Numbered from the stretch's first letter, positions 8,462 through 19,791 are shown. The stretch: 64,000 bases of DNA from Hylemonella gracilis str. Niagara R (GCF_000600295.1 NZ_JEMG01000001.1:1431165-1495164), one strand, 5' to 3'. The notes: generated by a model from the letters alone, not told the origin. A program made the numbers and translations.

Positions 8462-10270
8462 ATGAAGCACATCAGAAATTTTTCGATCATTGCGCACATC
8501 GATCACGGCAAATCCACGCTGGCGGACCGTCTGATTCAACGCTGCGGCGGCTTGGCCGAGCGCGAGATGGAAGCCCAGGTGCTCGACTCGATGGACATCG
8601 AGAAAGAGCGTGGGATAACTATCAAGGCGCAGACCGCCGCGCTGCAATACAAGGCGCGTGATGGGCAGGTCTACAACCTCAATCTGATCGACACACCAGG
8701 TCACGTGGACTTCTCCTACGAAGTGTCGCGTTCGCTTTCCGCGTGCGAGGGTGGACTGCTGGTCGTCGATGCGTCGCAGGGTGTGGAAGCGCAGACGGTG
8801 GCGAACTGCTACACCGCGCTCGACCTTGGCGTCGAGGTGCTCCCCGTGCTCAACAAGATGGACCTGCCCCAGGCTGACCCCGAGCGTGCCAAGGAAGAGA
8901 TCGAGGACGTGATTGGCATCGATGCCTCGGGCGCGATTCCCTGCTCGGCCAAGACCGGCATGGGCGTGGACGAGATCCTGGAGGCCATCGTCGCCAAGAT
9001 CCCGGCTCCCCGGGGCAATCCGGACGCGCCCCTGCGCGCCATGATCATCGACAGCTGGTTCGACAGCTACGTGGGCGTGGTCATGCTGGTGCGCGTGGTG
9101 GATGGCCGTCTGCAAAAGGGCGAGCGCATCAAGTTGATGGCCAATGGCTCCGCCTACGAAGCCGGTAGCCTGGGCGTCTTCACGCCCGCCAACCAGCCAC
9201 GCGACAGCCTGGAGGCGGGCGAGGTGGGCTACATCATCGCCGGCATCAAGGAACTGACGGCCGCCAAGGTGGGCGACACAGTGACGCTGGAAAAGAAGCT
9301 GCCCAACAACCTGGGACCGGCGACCGAGGCGCTCCCGGGTTTCAAGGAAATCCAGCCGCAGGTCTTCGCCGGCCTGTACCCGACGGAAGCCAACCAGTAC
9401 GACGCGCTGCGCGACAGCCTGGAAAAGCTCAAGCTCAACGACGCCTCCCTCCATTTCGAGCCCGAGGTCAGCCAGGCCCTGGGTTTTGGTTTCCGCTGTG
9501 GTTTCCTGGGGCTGCTGCACATGGAAATCGTGCAGGAGCGCCTGGAGCGCGAATTCGACCAGGACCTGATCACCACGGCACCCAGCGTGGTCTACGAGGT
9601 GCTCAAGGGCGATGGCGAGGTCGTCAAGGTGGAGAACCCGTCCAAGATGCCGGAGCAGGGCAAGATCGAGGAAATCCGCGAGCCCATCGTCACGGTACAC
9701 CTCTACATGCCGCAGGACTACGTGGGCCCGGTCATGACCCTGGCCAACCAAAAGCGCGGCACGCAGATCAACATGAGTTACCACGGGCGCCAGGTCATGC
9801 TGACCTATGAGCTGCCGCTGGGCGAAATCGTGCTCGATTTCTTCGACAAGCTGAAGTCGGTCAGCCGTGGTTACGCCAGCATGGACTACGAGTTCAAGGA
9901 GTACCGCGCCTCCGACGTGGTGAAGGTGGACATCCTGCTCAACGGCGACAAGGTGGACGCGCTGTCCATCATCGTCCACCGCAGCCAGGCTGCCTACCGC
10001 GGCCGCGCCGTCGCGGCCAAGATGCGCGAAATCATCAGCCGTCAGCAGTTCGACGTGGCCATCCAGGCCGCGATCGGCGCACAGGTCATTGCCCGCGAAA
10101 ACGTCAAGGCCTTGCGCAAAAACGTGCTGGCAAAATGCTACGGCGGTGACATCACCCGCAAGCGCAAGCTCCTGGAAAAGCAGAAGGCGGGCAAGAAACG
10201 CATGAAGCAGATCGGCGCCGTCGAGGTCCCGCAGGAAGCCTTTCTCGCCATCCTGCAGGTGGAAGACTAA
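8462..10270 (+). CDS. lepA: Elongation factor 4 (ribosome back-translocase)
   Basis: Translational GTPase that binds stalled ribosomes; non-essential in most bacteria. 602 aa from the ATG at 8462, which gives the canonical [19 protein letters not shown]; a TTG one codon upstream is not needed. G1 motif AHIDHGKST at 11-19, G3 DTPGH, G4 NKMD. The C-terminal domain specific to EF4 is intact and ends near [13 protein letters not shown]. First gene of the lepA-lepB-rnc-era-recO-pdxJ-acpS run. Confidence 0.97.
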   Translation: MKHIRNFSIIAHIDHGKSTLADRLIQRCGGLAEREMEAQVLDSMDIEKERGITIKAQTAALQYKARDGQVYNLNLIDTPGHVDFSYEVSRSLSACEGGLLVVDASQGVEAQTVANCYTALDLGVEVLPVLNKMDLPQADPERAKEEIEDVIGIDASGAIPCSAKTGMGVDEILEAIVAKIPAPRGNPDAPLRAMIIDSWFDSYVGVVMLVRVVDGRLQKGERIKLMANGSAYEAGSLGVFTPANQPRDSLEAGEVGYIIAGIKELTAAKVGDTVTLEKKLPNNLGPATEALPGFKEIQPQVFAGLYPTEANQYDALRDSLEKLKLNDASLHFEPEVSQALGFGFRCGFLGLLHMEIVQERLEREFDQDLITTAPSVVYEVLKGDGEVVKVENPSKMPEQGKIEEIREPIVTVHLYMPQDYVGPVMTLANQKRGTQINMSYHGRQVMLTYELPLGEIVLDFFDKLKSVSRGYASMDYEFKEYRASDVVKVDILLNGDKVDALSIIVHRSQAAYRGRAVAAKMREIISRQQFDVAIQAAIGAQVIARENVKALRKNVLAKCYGGDITRKRKLLEKQKAGKKRMKQIGAVEVPQEAFLAILQVED

Positions 10271-10278
10271 GAAACAAC

Positions 10279-11262
10279 ATGGTTATGCAATATCTGACGG
10301 CCTGCGTGCTGGCCGCCTTCGCGGGCTACATCGGTGCCTGGTACCTGGGTGCGGTCGAAGGCAATTTCGCCCTGTTGCTGTTCCTGGCCACCTTCGTGAC
10401 CGGCCTGTACTGGTTGGGCGAGCGTTTTTATTTCCTGCCGCGACGCAAGGCGGCAGCGACCCGGCTGGAGGCCGAGGTCGAAGAGCGGCGCAAGGTGTCG
10501 GCTGAGGCGGGCGTCGCGGGCGAAGAATTGGCGCAGGCGCGCAACCGCCTGCTGGCCCAGCCCTGGTGGCTGGACTGGACGGCGGGCCTGTTTCCCGTGA
10601 TCGCCGTGGTCTTTCTGCTGCGCTCCTTTTTGTTCGAGCCCTTCAAGATCCCCTCCGGTTCCATGATCCCGACGCTGCTGGTTGGTGACCTGATCCTGGT
10701 CAACAAGTACCACTACGGCATCCGCCTGCCAGTCGTCAACACCAAGCTCACCGAGGGACATCCCGTGGAACGTGGTGATGTGATGGTGTTTCGCTTTCCG
10801 CCTCAACCCAGCCAGGACTACATCAAGCGCGTGATCGGCTTGCCGGGCGACGAGGTGGTGTACGCCAACAAGCGCCTGGCCATCAACGGGCAGCCGGTGG
10901 CGACCCGCGATCTGCCGGAGTTTTTCGACGAGGACGCCATGCGCTACTTCAAGCAGTACGGCGAGATTCTGGGTGCGCCGGCCCAGCCGAAAGCGTACCG
11001 ACTGATCGTGGACACAACCCGGCGTGGCGGCTTCGCCGAGGCGGAAATCGGCAACTACCCCTTCCGGGAAGCGTGCAGCTACAACGAGGAAGGTTTGCGC
11101 TGCACGGTGCCGGCGGGCCACTATTTCGTGATGGGTGACAACCGGGACAATTCGCTGGATTCCCGCTACTGGGGTTTTGTGCCAGACGAGAACATCGTCG
11201 GCAAGGCCTTCATGATCTGGATGAATTTCAGCGACTTCAAGCGCATCGGTTTCTTCGATTGA
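10279..11262 (+). CDS. lepB: Signal peptidase I
   Basis: Inner-membrane serine protease that removes signal peptides from exported proteins. 327 aa. Hydrophobic segments near residues 5-25, 30-47 and 100-117 anchor it; a short charged loop lies between. The catalytic dyad is Ser128 (PSGSMIPTL) and Lys183 (YIKRVIGLPGD). The GDNRDNSLDSRYWG box near the C-terminus is typical. A second in-frame ATG two codons downstream cannot be excluded. It starts 8 bp after lepA. Confidence 0.96.
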   Translation: MVMQYLTACVLAAFAGYIGAWYLGAVEGNFALLLFLATFVTGLYWLGERFYFLPRRKAAATRLEAEVEERRKVSAEAGVAGEELAQARNRLLAQPWWLDWTAGLFPVIAVVFLLRSFLFEPFKIPSGSMIPTLLVGDLILVNKYHYGIRLPVVNTKLTEGHPVERGDVMVFRFPPQPSQDYIKRVIGLPGDEVVYANKRLAINGQPVATRDLPEFFDEDAMRYFKQYGEILGAPAQPKAYRLIVDTTRRGGFAEAEIGNYPFREACSYNEEGLRCTVPAGHYFVMGDNRDNSLDSRYWGFVPDENIVGKAFMIWMNFSDFKRIGFFD

Positions 11263-11323
11263 AACTCCTACCCACGGATGCACTTCGTCAGGCCGGCGAT
11301 GGCGCACAACAAACTGAGGCAAC

Positions 11324-12019
11324 GTGGCTGATTTGAGCACTTTGCAGGCGCGTTTGCAGGATCATTTGCAGCGCCCCTTTTCCGACGTGACGCTGCTGCA
11401 GCGCGCGTTGACGCACCGCAGCTTCTGCGCCGACCACAACGAGCGCCTGGAGTTCCTGGGTGACTCGGTGCTGAACCTGGCCGTGGCCGATCTGCTCTAC
11501 CAGCGCTTGCACGCGCTGCCGGAAGGTGACCTCTCGCGCATCCGCGCCAACCTGGTGAAGCAAGAGACCCTGCACCAACTGGCCATGGAACTCGGCCTGC
11601 CCGAGCTGTTGCGCCTGGGCGATGGCGAGCTGCGCTCCGGTGGCAACAAGCGCCCGTCCATCCTGGCCGACGCGCTGGAGGCCTTGATCGGCGCCGTCTA
11701 CCTGGACGCTGGTTACGCCGCCGCGCAGGCCCTGGTGCATCACCTCTATGAAAAGGTCGAGGTCACGCCTCAGATGCAGGCCAGCGCCAAGGACCCCAAG
11801 ACAGAGTTGCAGGAATGGCTGCAGGCGCGCAAGCTCAAGCTGCCCCTGTACCGGGTGGTGGCGACCACAGGCGCGGCGCACCGGCAGACCTTCGACGTGG
11901 AATGCGAGGTCGCGGAATTCCAGTTGATCGAGCGTGGCATCGGCGGTTCCCGCCGGGCCGGGGAACAGGCCGCTGCTGCGGCCATGCTGCAGGCCTTGAA
12001 GGCCAGAGGCCACGAATGA
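11324..12019 (+). CDS. rnc: Ribonuclease III
   Basis: Double-strand-specific endonuclease for rRNA and mRNA processing. 231 aa with a GTG start; an ATG at 11299 is out of frame. The family signature ERLEFLGDS covers residues 40-48 with the metal-binding Glu43 and Asp47, and a double-stranded-RNA-binding domain fills about 155-226. Its stop overlaps the era start (ATGA at 12016-12019), so the two are translationally coupled, as in E. coli rnc-era. Confidence 0.96.
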   Translation: MADLSTLQARLQDHLQRPFSDVTLLQRALTHRSFCADHNERLEFLGDSVLNLAVADLLYQRLHALPEGDLSRIRANLVKQETLHQLAMELGLPELLRLGDGELRSGGNKRPSILADALEALIGAVYLDAGYAAAQALVHHLYEKVEVTPQMQASAKDPKTELQEWLQARKLKLPLYRVVATTGAAHRQTFDVECEVAEFQLIERGIGGSRRAGEQAAAAAMLQALKARGHE

Positions 12020-12954
12020 ATACACCCGCAAACACTCTCTCCACACCTGCCAGGCGCTGCGGCCTGGTGGCCATCGTGGGCAAGCCCAACGTCGGCAAGT
12101 CGACCTTGCTCAACGCCTTGGTGGGGCAGAAGATCAGCATCACCTCGCGCAAGGCTCAGACCACGCGCCATCGCATCACCGGCATGCGCACCGAGGGCCA
12201 GACGCAGTTCGTCTTCGTCGACACGCCCGGTTTCCAGACCCGGCACGGCAACGCACTCAACCGCTCGCTCAACAAGACCGTGCAGGGCGCGGTGGGTGAC
12301 GTGGATCTGGTGCTTTTTGTCGTCGAAGCCGGCAGCTTCAACCAGGCCGACGAGCAGGTACTGAAGCTCCTGGCCGAAGGCGTGCCCGTGCTGCTGATCG
12401 CCAACAAGCTCGACACCATCAAGCATCGCGCCGAACTGGCGCCCTGGTTGCAGGAGATGCAGCACCGCTTCGAGCGCCTCGGCGCCAAGGCTGAGATCGT
12501 GCCGCTCTCGGCCAAGAACGCCAAGGACATCGCGCGTTTGCTGGGCATCTGTGAGAAATACTTGCCCGAGCAAGACTGGTGGTACGACCAGGACGAGTTG
12601 ACCGACCGCAGCGAAAAATTCCTGGCCGGTGAAATCGTGCGCGAGAAGCTCTTTCGCCTGACCGGCGACGAACTGCCCTACACCTCGACCGTCGTGGTCG
12701 ACAAATTCGAGGAGGAGCCCGGCAAGACGGCGAGTCGTTTCGTCAAGATCGCCGCCACCATCGTGGTCGAGCGCGACGGCCACAAGGCCATGGTGATCGG
12801 CGACAAGGGCGAGCGGCTCAAGCGTATCGGCATGGAGGCGCGCCAGGAGCTGGAGAAGTTGATGGACGCCAAGGTGTTCCTGGAACTCTGGGTCAAGGTG
12901 CGTTCCGGCTGGGCCGACGATGAAGCGCGGGTGCGGAGCTTCGGCTACGAGTGA
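12016..12954 (+). CDS. era: Ribosome-assembly GTPase Era
   Basis: Essential GTPase that binds 16S rRNA during 30S maturation. 312 aa from the ATG overlapping the rnc stop; the frame is open upstream inside rnc but that is not used. G1 GKPNVGKST at 22-30, G2 region [13 protein letters not shown]3 DTPG, G4 NKLD. The C-terminal KH domain shows the [13 protein letters not shown] turn. Followed by recO after 6 bp. Confidence 0.97.
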   Translation: MNTPANTLSTPARRCGLVAIVGKPNVGKSTLLNALVGQKISITSRKAQTTRHRITGMRTEGQTQFVFVDTPGFQTRHGNALNRSLNKTVQGAVGDVDLVLFVVEAGSFNQADEQVLKLLAEGVPVLLIANKLDTIKHRAELAPWLQEMQHRFERLGAKAEIVPLSAKNAKDIARLLGICEKYLPEQDWWYDQDELTDRSEKFLAGEIVREKLFRLTGDELPYTSTVVVDKFEEEPGKTASRFVKIAATIVVERDGHKAMVIGDKGERLKRIGMEARQELEKLMDAKVFLELWVKVRSGWADDEARVRSFGYE

Positions 12955-12960
12955 CGCCGC

Positions 12961-13710
12961 ATGGCGATCAAACGCATCAGCGACGAACCGGCCTTCGTGC
13001 TCCACCGTTATGACTGGAGCGAAACCAGCCTGATCCTGGAGGTCTACACGCGCCACCATGGGCGCGTGGCGCTGGCGGCCAAGGGCGTGAAGCGACCCAC
13101 ATCCAGTTTCCGCCCCGTGCTGCTGCCCCTGCAGCCCCTGCGCCTGAGCTATGGCGGCGAGGGCGAGGTGCGCACCCTCAAAAGCGCCGAGTGGGTGGGC
13201 GGGCATGTCATGCCCACGGGCGACGCGCTGCTCTCGGGTTATTACCTGAACGAGTTGCTGATCCGCCTGCTGGCCCGCGACGACCCCCACCCGACGCTGT
13301 TCGACATCTATGCCCAAGCGGTGCGTTTGCTGGCGTCTGAGCATGGCGAGGTGTTGCAGGCGGCCCTGCGGGCCTTTGAACTGCTGTTGCTGCGTGAGGC
13401 GGGGCTGTTGCCGGCCCTGGACATGCAGACCTTGACCTTGGGACCGCTGGACGCCGACGCCGCCTATTGCCTCGTGCCCGAGGGGGGGCTGCGCCTGGCG
13501 CAGACCCAGGACCGCGTCACGCTCAATGGCGCCCAATGGCGGCTCCTGCATGCGGCGCTGGCCCCCGAAGCCTCCTTTCTCGACACCTTGCGTGCCTGTG
13601 CCGGCGTGGCGTCCGAGCTCAAACCCCAGCTGCGAGCTTTGCTCCACTACCATTGCGGCAGCGGCACTCTGCGCACCCGCCAACTGATGATGGACTTGCA
13701 GAATCTGTGA
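12961..13710 (+). CDS. recO: DNA repair protein RecO
   Basis: Recombination mediator of the RecFOR pathway, loading RecA on gapped DNA. 249 aa. The N-terminal OB fold starts with [17 protein letters not shown] and [10 protein letters not shown]; the C-terminal helical part has [19 protein letters not shown]. The usual zinc-binding cysteines of some RecO proteins are not obvious, as is common in proteobacteria. Identification also rests on its place between era and pdxJ. Confidence 0.93.
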   Translation: MAIKRISDEPAFVLHRYDWSETSLILEVYTRHHGRVALAAKGVKRPTSSFRPVLLPLQPLRLSYGGEGEVRTLKSAEWVGGHVMPTGDALLSGYYLNELLIRLLARDDPHPTLFDIYAQAVRLLASEHGEVLQAALRAFELLLLREAGLLPALDMQTLTLGPLDADAAYCLVPEGGLRLAQTQDRVTLNGAQWRLLHAALAPEASFLDTLRACAGVASELKPQLRALLHYHCGSGTLRTRQLMMDLQNL

Positions 13711-13744
13711 CCCTGCGCTTGGCCGGCCGCTGAGCCCACTCCCG

Positions 13745-14527
13745 ATGACAGCCATGATTCCCACCACCGCTCTTTCGGTCAACGTCAACAAGGTGGCGCT
13801 GCTGCGCAATACCCGCCACCTGGACATCCCCAGCGTCACCCGCGCGGCCATGCTCTGTCTGCAGGCGGGCGCTCAGGGCATCACGGTGCATCCCCGTCCG
13901 GACGAGCGGCACATCCGCGGGCGCGACGTGTTTGAACTCGCGGAACTGTTGAAAGCCTGGCCCGACCGCGAATACAACATCGAAGGCAACCCCTTCCACA
14001 ACCTGATGGATTTCATCCGCGAGCTTGCAGGCCGGGGCATGCGGCCCCACCAGGCCACTTTCGTTCCGGACAGCGAGGGCCAGTTCACGAGTGACCACGG
14101 CTGGCGCCTGTCCGACCACGATGCGAAGGACGCCGAACGCCTGCGCCTCCTGATCGCCGAATGCCATGCGCTGGGTGTGCGCGTGAGTCTGTTCATGGAT
14201 GCCGAGCCGCAGGCCATGGTTGCGGCGAAGGCCCTGGGTGCGGACCGGGTCGAGCTCTACACCGAACCCTACGCAGCGGCCCACGGCGGCGCCGGGCAAG
14301 CCGCGCAGCTTCAGCGCTTTGCCGATGCCGCCCGCGCTGCGCAGGCGACTGGTCTGGAGGTGAATGCCGGTCACGACCTCAACCGCGATAACCTCACGGA
14401 TTTCCTGCGCGCCGTGCCGGGCGTGAAGGAGGTCTCCATCGGTCACGCCTTGATCGCCGATGCGCTGGAGCTCGGCTACGCCGCCACGGTGCGGGACTAT
14501 CTGCGTTGTATTGCACAGGCGCGGTAA
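13745..14527 (+). CDS. pdxJ: Pyridoxine 5'-phosphate synthase
   Basis: Condenses 1-deoxyxylulose 5-phosphate with 3-amino-2-oxopropyl phosphate in vitamin B6 synthesis. 260 aa TIM barrel. Recognisable are [14 protein letters not shown] at the N-terminus, [13 protein letters not shown], the NIEGNP strand and the phosphate-binding VSIGHALI near the C-terminus. A second ATG at 13754 is possible. The pdxJ-acpS order is conserved in many proteobacteria. Confidence 0.97.
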   Translation: MTAMIPTTALSVNVNKVALLRNTRHLDIPSVTRAAMLCLQAGAQGITVHPRPDERHIRGRDVFELAELLKAWPDREYNIEGNPFHNLMDFIRELAGRGMRPHQATFVPDSEGQFTSDHGWRLSDHDAKDAERLRLLIAECHALGVRVSLFMDAEPQAMVAAKALGADRVELYTEPYAAAHGGAGQAAQLQRFADAARAAQATGLEVNAGHDLNRDNLTDFLRAVPGVKEVSIGHALIADALELGYAATVRDYLRCIAQAR

Positions 14528-14549
14528 CCAAGCTGGGAGCTTCATTCGC

Positions 14550-14942
14550 ATGATTTACGGCATCGGCACCGACATCTGCGATGTGCGCCGCATCCGGGCC
14601 AGTTTCGAGAGGCGCGGCGAGCGTTTCGTGCGGCATGTGCTGGGCGAGTCCGAGCTGAAGGTCTGGCAGGCGCGCAGCGCGCGCTGGCCCGACCGCGGTC
14701 TGCGTTACCTGGCCACCCGTTTCTCGGCCAAGGAGGCCTTCAGCAAGGCCATCGGTCTGGGCATCCACATGCCCATGACCTGGCGCAGCTGCGAAATCCT
14801 CAATCACGCCAGCGGACAACCTTACATCCGACTCGGTGGTGACCTCAAGACCTGGTTCGAGGCGCAGGGCCTGCGTGCCCATGTGACCGTGACCGACGAG
14901 ACCGACTACGCCGCGAGCTTCGTTGTGGTCGAGAAAGATTGA
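14550..14942 (+). CDS. acpS: Holo-ACP synthase
   Basis: Transfers 4'-phosphopantetheine from CoA to acyl carrier protein, here presumably to Ser37 of the AcpP encoded at 2.7 kb. 130 aa from the ATG giving [12 protein letters not shown], the canonical N-terminus with metal-binding Asp8. The second motif [13 protein letters not shown] carries the conserved Glu. Lies 22 bp after pdxJ. Confidence 0.96.
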   Translation: MIYGIGTDICDVRRIRASFERRGERFVRHVLGESELKVWQARSARWPDRGLRYLATRFSAKEAFSKAIGLGIHMPMTWRSCEILNHASGQPYIRLGGDLKTWFEAQGLRAHVTVTDETDYAASFVVVEKD

Positions 14943-14961
14943 CCCCCAAACGCACAACACC

Positions 14962-16023
14962 ATGACGCAACACGCACCCCTCATCATCGACGTGACGGGC
15001 TTGTCCCTGACCGACGACGACCGGCGCCGCCTAGACCATCCCTTGGTCGGCGGCGTGATCCATTTCGCGCGCAATTGGCAGAGCCGCGCGCAGCTGACCG
15101 CGCTCAACGACGAGATCAAGGAGCTGCGCCCCGACCTGCTGATCTGCGTGGACCACGAAGGCGGGCGCGTCCAGCGCTTCAAGACCGATGGGTTCACGCA
15201 CCTGCCCGCCATGCGGCGCCTGGGCGAACTCTGGATGCAGGACGCGATGGCGGCCACCAACGCCGCCACGGCCTGCGGTCAGGTGCTGGCTGCCGAGTTG
15301 CGCGCCTGTGGGGTCGATCTGAGCTTCACGCCTGTGCTTGACCTCGACTATGGTGGCAGCACCGTCATCGGCGACCGAGCCTACCATCAGGATGCGCGTG
15401 TGGCCACGTTGCTGGCCAAGGGCCTGATGCACGGCCTGCTGCAAGCCGGCATGGCCAATTGCGGCAAGCATTTCCCCGGCCACGGTTTCGTGGCGGCGGA
15501 TTCGCACACCGAGGTTCCGGTGGACAAACGCAGCCTCAAGGCCATCCTGGCTGATGATGCCAAGCCCTATGAATGGCTCAACACCACGCTGACCAGCGTG
15601 ATGCCCGCGCATGTCATTTATCCCAAAGTGGATGCGCGGCCCGCCGGTTTTTCGAGCCGCTGGCTCAACGATATCTTGCGAGCCCAGCTAGGCTTCACCG
15701 GCGCGATCTTCAGCGACGACCTGAGCATGGCCGGCGCGCGCGTGATCGAGGGCCGGCCAGTCAGTCCGACGGAGGCCGCCCTGGCGGCCCTGAGCGCGGG
15801 CTGTGACCTGGTGCTGCTGTGCAATCAGAGCGTCGTCGAGGGCGGCACGCCGATCGATGAACTCATCGATGGTCTCTCCGAGGCGCAGATCAAAGGCCGC
15901 TGGTTGCCCTCCGAGGCCAGCGAGCAGCGCCGCCTCGATCTGCTGCCCCAAACTCCCGCGCTGGACTGGGATGCGCTGATGGTCGACCCGGCCTATGTGC
16001 GCGCGCTGGAGCTGCTGCCATGA
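14962..16023 (+). CDS. nagZ: Beta-N-acetylhexosaminidase, cell-wall recycling
   Basis: Cytosolic family-3 glycoside hydrolase that removes GlcNAc from anhydro-muropeptides. 353 aa from the ATG at 14962. The KHFPGHG loop (169-175) carries the acid/base His174, with Asp180 and His182 in the same flexible loop; the nucleophile is one of the two Asp at 252-253 in FSDDLSM. CVDHEGGRVQRF is the substrate-binding strand. No signal peptide, as expected for NagZ. Its stop overlaps the next start. Confidence 0.95.
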   Translation: MTQHAPLIIDVTGLSLTDDDRRRLDHPLVGGVIHFARNWQSRAQLTALNDEIKELRPDLLICVDHEGGRVQRFKTDGFTHLPAMRRLGELWMQDAMAATNAATACGQVLAAELRACGVDLSFTPVLDLDYGGSTVIGDRAYHQDARVATLLAKGLMHGLLQAGMANCGKHFPGHGFVAADSHTEVPVDKRSLKAILADDAKPYEWLNTTLTSVMPAHVIYPKVDARPAGFSSRWLNDILRAQLGFTGAIFSDDLSMAGARVIEGRPVSPTEAALAALSAGCDLVLLCNQSVVEGGTPIDELIDGLSEAQIKGRWLPSEASEQRRLDLLPQTPALDWDALMVDPAYVRALELLP

Positions 16024-16361
16024 GCGCGCAGACACCAACACCGTTCGCCCGCCTGCCCGAGCCACCGTATTACGCGGTGATTTTTTCCTCGCGCCGCACG
16101 CCGGGCGAGGCCGGCTACGGTGCCATGGCGGAACGCATGGTGGAACTGGCCGCGCAGCAACCCGGTTTTCTGGGCGTGGAGAGCGTGCGCGGTGCCGATG
16201 GCTTCGGCATCACCGTGTCCTATTGGCGTAGCGAGGAAGACATCGCCGCCTGGCGCCGCCATGCCGAGCACCGGGTGGCGCAGGAGCAGGGGCGCACGCA
16301 GTGGTACGAACACTACGAGCTGCGCGTGGCCCGGGTCGAACGGGCCTGGGGCGGCCCCTGA
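16020..16361 (+). CDS. Antibiotic biosynthesis monooxygenase-fold protein
   Basis: 113 aa dimeric ferredoxin-like fold of the ABM family, subgroup resembling YqjZ. Typical pieces are YYAVIFSSRR, MVELAAQQPGFLGVESV, GITVSYWRSEEDIAAWRRHAEH and WYEHYELRVARVE. The family includes small oxygenases and many proteins of unknown substrate, so no reaction is assigned. It overlaps the nagZ stop by 4 bp and so is the last gene of the lepA-to-nagZ run. Confidence 0.85.
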   Translation: MSAQTPTPFARLPEPPYYAVIFSSRRTPGEAGYGAMAERMVELAAQQPGFLGVESVRGADGFGITVSYWRSEEDIAAWRRHAEHRVAQEQGRTQWYEHYELRVARVERAWGGP

Positions 16362-16434
16362 ATCTGGACTGAGGTCTGGCCCAGGCGCTTGGTCGCCCTT
16401 GGCATGCCATGCAAGCCAGGTCACGGGCTGTGTG

Positions 16435-17508
16435 TTAGGGCCCAGGCCGACGCCTGGGCGGAAGTTGCCGCGTCTCGCCGATGGCCATCACGAAAAAAGC
16501 TTCGTCCTTGATGGCTTGCTGGCGCAGCACTTTGGCCAGGGCCCGGGGTGGCTCATCCAACGCTTCGTCGGTCAGCGCAAACGTGCCCCAATGCATGCCC
16601 AGCGAGCGCTTGGCCGCGAGGTCGCGGTGGATCTTGACGGCTTCTTCCGGGTTCACATGCTGGTCGCGCATGAACCAGCGCGGCTCGTAGGACCCGATGG
16701 GCAGCAGGGCAAGGTCAAAACCACCCCCCTCGGCCTCCGACTGGCGTTCGGCGTATCGGGCACGCAACGCGGAGAACTCGCGGCTATAGGCAGTATCTCC
16801 CGCGAAGAACAGGTGAAAGTCGGGGCCGAACACCGCAAAACCGCCCCAGAGCGTGGCCATGCGGTCGCCCAGGCCGCGCGCGGACCAATGCTGGGCTGGC
16901 ACCAGCACCACGTCCACCGTGCCGCTGGGCGCTTGTACCGGGTGGCTGTCCCACCAGTCCAACTCCACGGCTTGGTCGACGTCTATGCCGCGTGCCACCA
17001 GCCAGGGACGCAGTCCCAGGGGCACGACAAACAGCGGCGCGCCACCGGCTTGCCGGTTCAAGGCCTGCACCGACGCCGCGTCCAGGTGGTCGTAGTGGTT
17101 GTGCGAGGTCAGCACCAGATCGATGTGGGGCAGGTCGCCCAGCGCGACGCCGGGGGGCTGGTGGCGCTTTGGTCCGAGGAAGGAGAAGGGCGACGCGCGT
17201 TCCGAGAAGATCGCGTCCGTGAGCAGGGTGATGCCACTCATCTGCACCATGACCGTGGCGTGGCCGATCCAGGTCACGGTGGGTTGCATGGTTGCCCCGG
17301 CCCCGGCATTGCGGTGCAGGAAGTCCAGATCGGGCGGCACGGCCGGAATCGGGGCCGAGGGCGGCGGTGGCAATGACCTTCGGCTGGCTTCGATCTTCCA
17401 GCGCAGCACCTCGGCCAGGCTTTTGCCTGGGAACTCCCGGTCGACGTTCTGGAAACCCTGGGGCCGATGGTGCGGTTTGGCTGGGTCGTAGTAGGGGTTC
17501 CGTGCCAT
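16435..17508 (-). CDS. Metallo-beta-lactamase-fold hydrolase, NAPE-PLD-like
   Basis: 357 aa. The metal-binding HxHxDH motif is seen at His136, His138, Asp140 and His141 in TSHNHYDHLD, preceded by TWIGHATVMVQM and TDAIFSERASPF, a pattern of the group that contains N-acyl-phosphatidylethanolamine phospholipase D and bacterial Zn hydrolases. A later FAGDTAYS strand and a C-terminal HWGTFALTDE motif agree. No signal peptide. The natural substrate is unknown. It follows lysS by 34 bp on the same strand. Confidence 0.85.
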   Translation of the reverse strand: MARNPYYDPAKPHHRPQGFQNVDREFPGKSLAEVLRWKIEASRRSLPPPPSAPIPAVPPDLDFLHRNAGAGATMQPTVTWIGHATVMVQMSGITLLTDAIFSERASPFSFLGPKRHQPPGVALGDLPHIDLVLTSHNHYDHLDAASVQALNRQAGGAPLFVVPLGLRPWLVARGIDVDQAVELDWWDSHPVQAPSGTVDVVLVPAQHWSARGLGDRMATLWGGFAVFGPDFHLFFAGDTAYSREFSALRARYAERQSEAEGGGFDLALLPIGSYEPRWFMRDQHVNPEEAVKIHRDLAAKRSLGMHWGTFALTDEALDEPPRALAKVLRQQAIKDEAFFVMAIGETRQLPPRRRPGP

Positions 17509-17542
17509 GACGACCCGCGCTTGAACAGGCGAGGCGCCTGGC

Positions 17543-19096
17543 TCAGCCTTCCCTCCGCAGGGCCGGGAACAGAATGATGTCGCGAATGCTGGCGCTGTCG
17601 GTCAGCAACATCATCAGGCGGTCGATGCCGATGCCACAGCCGCCCGTGGGCGGCATGCCGTATTCGAGCGCGCGCACGAAGTCATGGTCGAAATACATGG
17701 CTTCGTCATCGCCGCTGTCCTTGGCCTCGACCTGGGACTGGAAGCGCCGGGCCTGTTCCTCGGCGTCGTTCAGCTCCGAGAAGCCGTTGCCGAATTCACG
17801 GCCCGTGATGTAGAGCTCGAAACGCTCGGTCACCTCGGGGTGCTTGTCGCTGGCGCGCGCCAGCGGCGAGATTTCCACCGGATGCTCCATCACGAAGGTG
17901 GGTTGCCAGAGTTTTTCCTCGACCACTTCCTCGAAGTACAGCACCTGCAGGCCCGCGAGCGACTTGGCAGACAGCTTGTTCTTGGCTTCCGAGAGGCCCA
18001 GCTTCTGCAAGGCATTGATTAGCCAGGCGCTGTCATCCACATGCGCGCTGCCGGCCTCGCTGTACTTGATGATGGCCTCGCGGATGGTCAGGCGTTCGAA
18101 AGGCTGGGAAAGATTCACGGCCTTGCCACCGTACGTCAGCTGCAGCGAACCCGTGGCCTGCAAGGCGGCGTGGCGGACCAGGCCCTCGGTGTAGGTCATC
18201 AGGTCCTGGTAGTCCCAGTAGGCCGCGTAGAACTCCATCATCGTGAACTCGGGGTTGTGGCGCACCGAGATGCCTTCGTTGCGGAAGTTGCGGTTGATCT
18301 CGAACACGCGCTCGAAGCCACCGACCACCAGGCGTTTGAGGTAAAGCTCGGGCGCGATGCGCAGGAACATCTCCTGGTCGAGTGCGTTGTGGTGCGTGAC
18401 GAAGGGCTTGGCATTGGCGCCGCCCGGGATGGGATGGAGCATGGGCGTCTCGACCTCGAGGAAGCCGTGTTGCACCATGTAGTCGCGGATCGAAGACACG
18501 GCCTTGCTGCGCGCGGTGAAGCGCTTGCGGGCTTCCTCGTCCACCATCAGGTCGACGTAGCGCTGGCGGTACTTCACTTCCTGGTCGGCCACGCCGTGGA
18601 ACTTGTCCGGCATGGGGCGCAGGCTCTTGGTCAGCAGGCGGATCTGGCTGACGTTGATGGAGAGTTCACCCGTCTTGGTCTTGAACACCGTGCCTTCGGC
18701 GGCCAGGATGTCGCCCAGATCCCAATGCTTGAAGGCGGCGTAGACCTCCTCGCCCACGGCGTCGCGCGTCACGTAGAGCTGGATGCGGCCCGTGGCGTCC
18801 TGCAAGGTGGCGAAGCTGGCCTTGCCCATCACGCGCTTGAGCATCATGCGGCCGGCCACGCTGGCGCGCGGCGCCTGTTCCAACAGACCTTCTGGCGTCT
18901 GACCCGCGTGGGCGGCGTGGATGGCGGCGGCTCGGTCGGCGGGCTTGAAGTCGTTGGGGAAGGCCACGCCCCGGCCTTGCGCCTGCTGCTCGCGGATGGC
19001 TTTCAGTTTCTCGCGTCGTTCGGCGATGAGCTGGTTGTCATCTTGCGCGGCGTTGGCCTGAGAGGTCGCCGAGGCGGAGGTCTGGTGTTCGGACAT
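17543..19096 (-). CDS. lysS: Lysine--tRNA ligase, class II
   Basis: Charges tRNA-Lys. 517 aa from the ATG giving MSEHQTSAS; the frame is open about 100 codons further upstream, but that part has no ligase homology and runs into the next gene's promoter region. An N-terminal OB-fold anticodon-binding domain (about 75-170) precedes the class II catalytic core with motif 2 [15 protein letters not shown] and motif 3 [13 protein letters not shown]. Of usual length. Confidence 0.97.
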   Translation of the reverse strand: MSEHQTSASATSQANAAQDDNQLIAERREKLKAIREQQAQGRGVAFPNDFKPADRAAAIHAAHAGQTPEGLLEQAPRASVAGRMMLKRVMGKASFATLQDATGRIQLYVTRDAVGEEVYAAFKHWDLGDILAAEGTVFKTKTGELSINVSQIRLLTKSLRPMPDKFHGVADQEVKYRQRYVDLMVDEEARKRFTARSKAVSSIRDYMVQHGFLEVETPMLHPIPGGANAKPFVTHHNALDQEMFLRIAPELYLKRLVVGGFERVFEINRNFRNEGISVRHNPEFTMMEFYAAYWDYQDLMTYTEGLVRHAALQATGSLQLTYGGKAVNLSQPFERLTIREAIIKYSEAGSAHVDDSAWLINALQKLGLSEAKNKLSAKSLAGLQVLYFEEVVEEKLWQPTFVMEHPVEISPLARASDKHPEVTERFELYITGREFGNGFSELNDAEEQARRFQSQVEAKDSGDDEAMYFDHDFVRALEYGMPPTGGCGIGIDRLMMLLTDSASIRDIILFPALRREG

Positions 19097-19230
19097 GGAC
19101 TTGCTTGGTGAGGATGGGGCCGCCCGGCGGCCCGAACCCACCATTTTATGAGAGGCTATCATCGGCCTTCCCCGCCGGGGTCCGGCGCCGGTCCGGACCG
19201 ATGTGTTCCCACTCTGCCGATCGTCCACCC

Positions 19231-19791
19231 ATGCTGTTCCAGATCGTTTCCCTCCTGCTTGAAGTTGCCGCCAGCGTGCTGGGCGGCGCCTGCCTGCTGC
19301 GCCTGTACATGCAGCAGCAGCGTATACCCATGTCGGCCAGCTCGGGCAACCCGCTGGGGCGTTTTGTCTTTGTGCTGACGGACTGGATCGTGCTGCCACT
19401 GCGGCGTGTCATTCCGTCCGCCGGACGCTGGGACCTGGCCAGCCTGATCGCCGCCTGGCTGATCAAGCTCGCGCAATTCAGCTTGCTGTGGGCCTTTCAG
19501 GGCATGGCCTTCAGCTACGTGGGCGTGCTCATCCTGGCGCTGTTCGGGGTGCTGCGCTTGGCGGTGTCGGGCCTGACGGTGCTGGTCATCATCTACGCCG
19601 TGCTGTCCTGGGTGCAGGCGCGCAGCGCCCTGGCGGACCTGCTGGACCGGCTGGTGATCCCGGCCCTGGCCCCCATACGCCGTTACATGCCGCTGGTGGG
19701 CGGGATTGATCTGTCCCCGCTGGTGCTGCTGGTGCTCTTGCAGATCATCAGCATCGTGCTGGGGCACTTCGAGCGGTCCGCCTTCTATTGA
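19231..19791 (+). CDS. YggT family membrane protein
   Basis: 186 aa integral membrane protein with two YggT repeats: hydrophobic segments near residues 1-20, 65-85, 95-125 and 155-180, plus [22 protein letters not shown] and [15 protein letters not shown], the repeated signature in which the membrane exit carries Pro and Arg. Function in betaproteobacteria is not established. I chose the ATG at 19231; an in-frame ATG 30 bp upstream would add a polar stretch. Divergent from lysS. Confidence 0.88.
   Translation: MLFQIVSLLLEVAASVLGGACLLRLYMQQQRIPMSASSGNPLGRFVFVLTDWIVLPLRRVIPSAGRWDLASLIAAWLIKLAQFSLLWAFQGMAFSYVGVLILALFGVLRLAVSGLTVLVIIYAVLSWVQARSALADLLDRLVIPALAPIRRYMPLVGGIDLSPLVLLVLLQIISIVLGHFERSAFY

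Noticed and set aside
8438-9979. Minus-strand open frame opposite lepA
   Set aside because: Shadow of lepA codon bias; no domain, no ribosome-binding site.
19097-19399. N-terminal extension of lysS by about 100 codons
   Set aside because: Low-complexity Arg/Pro-rich translation with no ligase similarity that overlaps the divergent YggT gene start.
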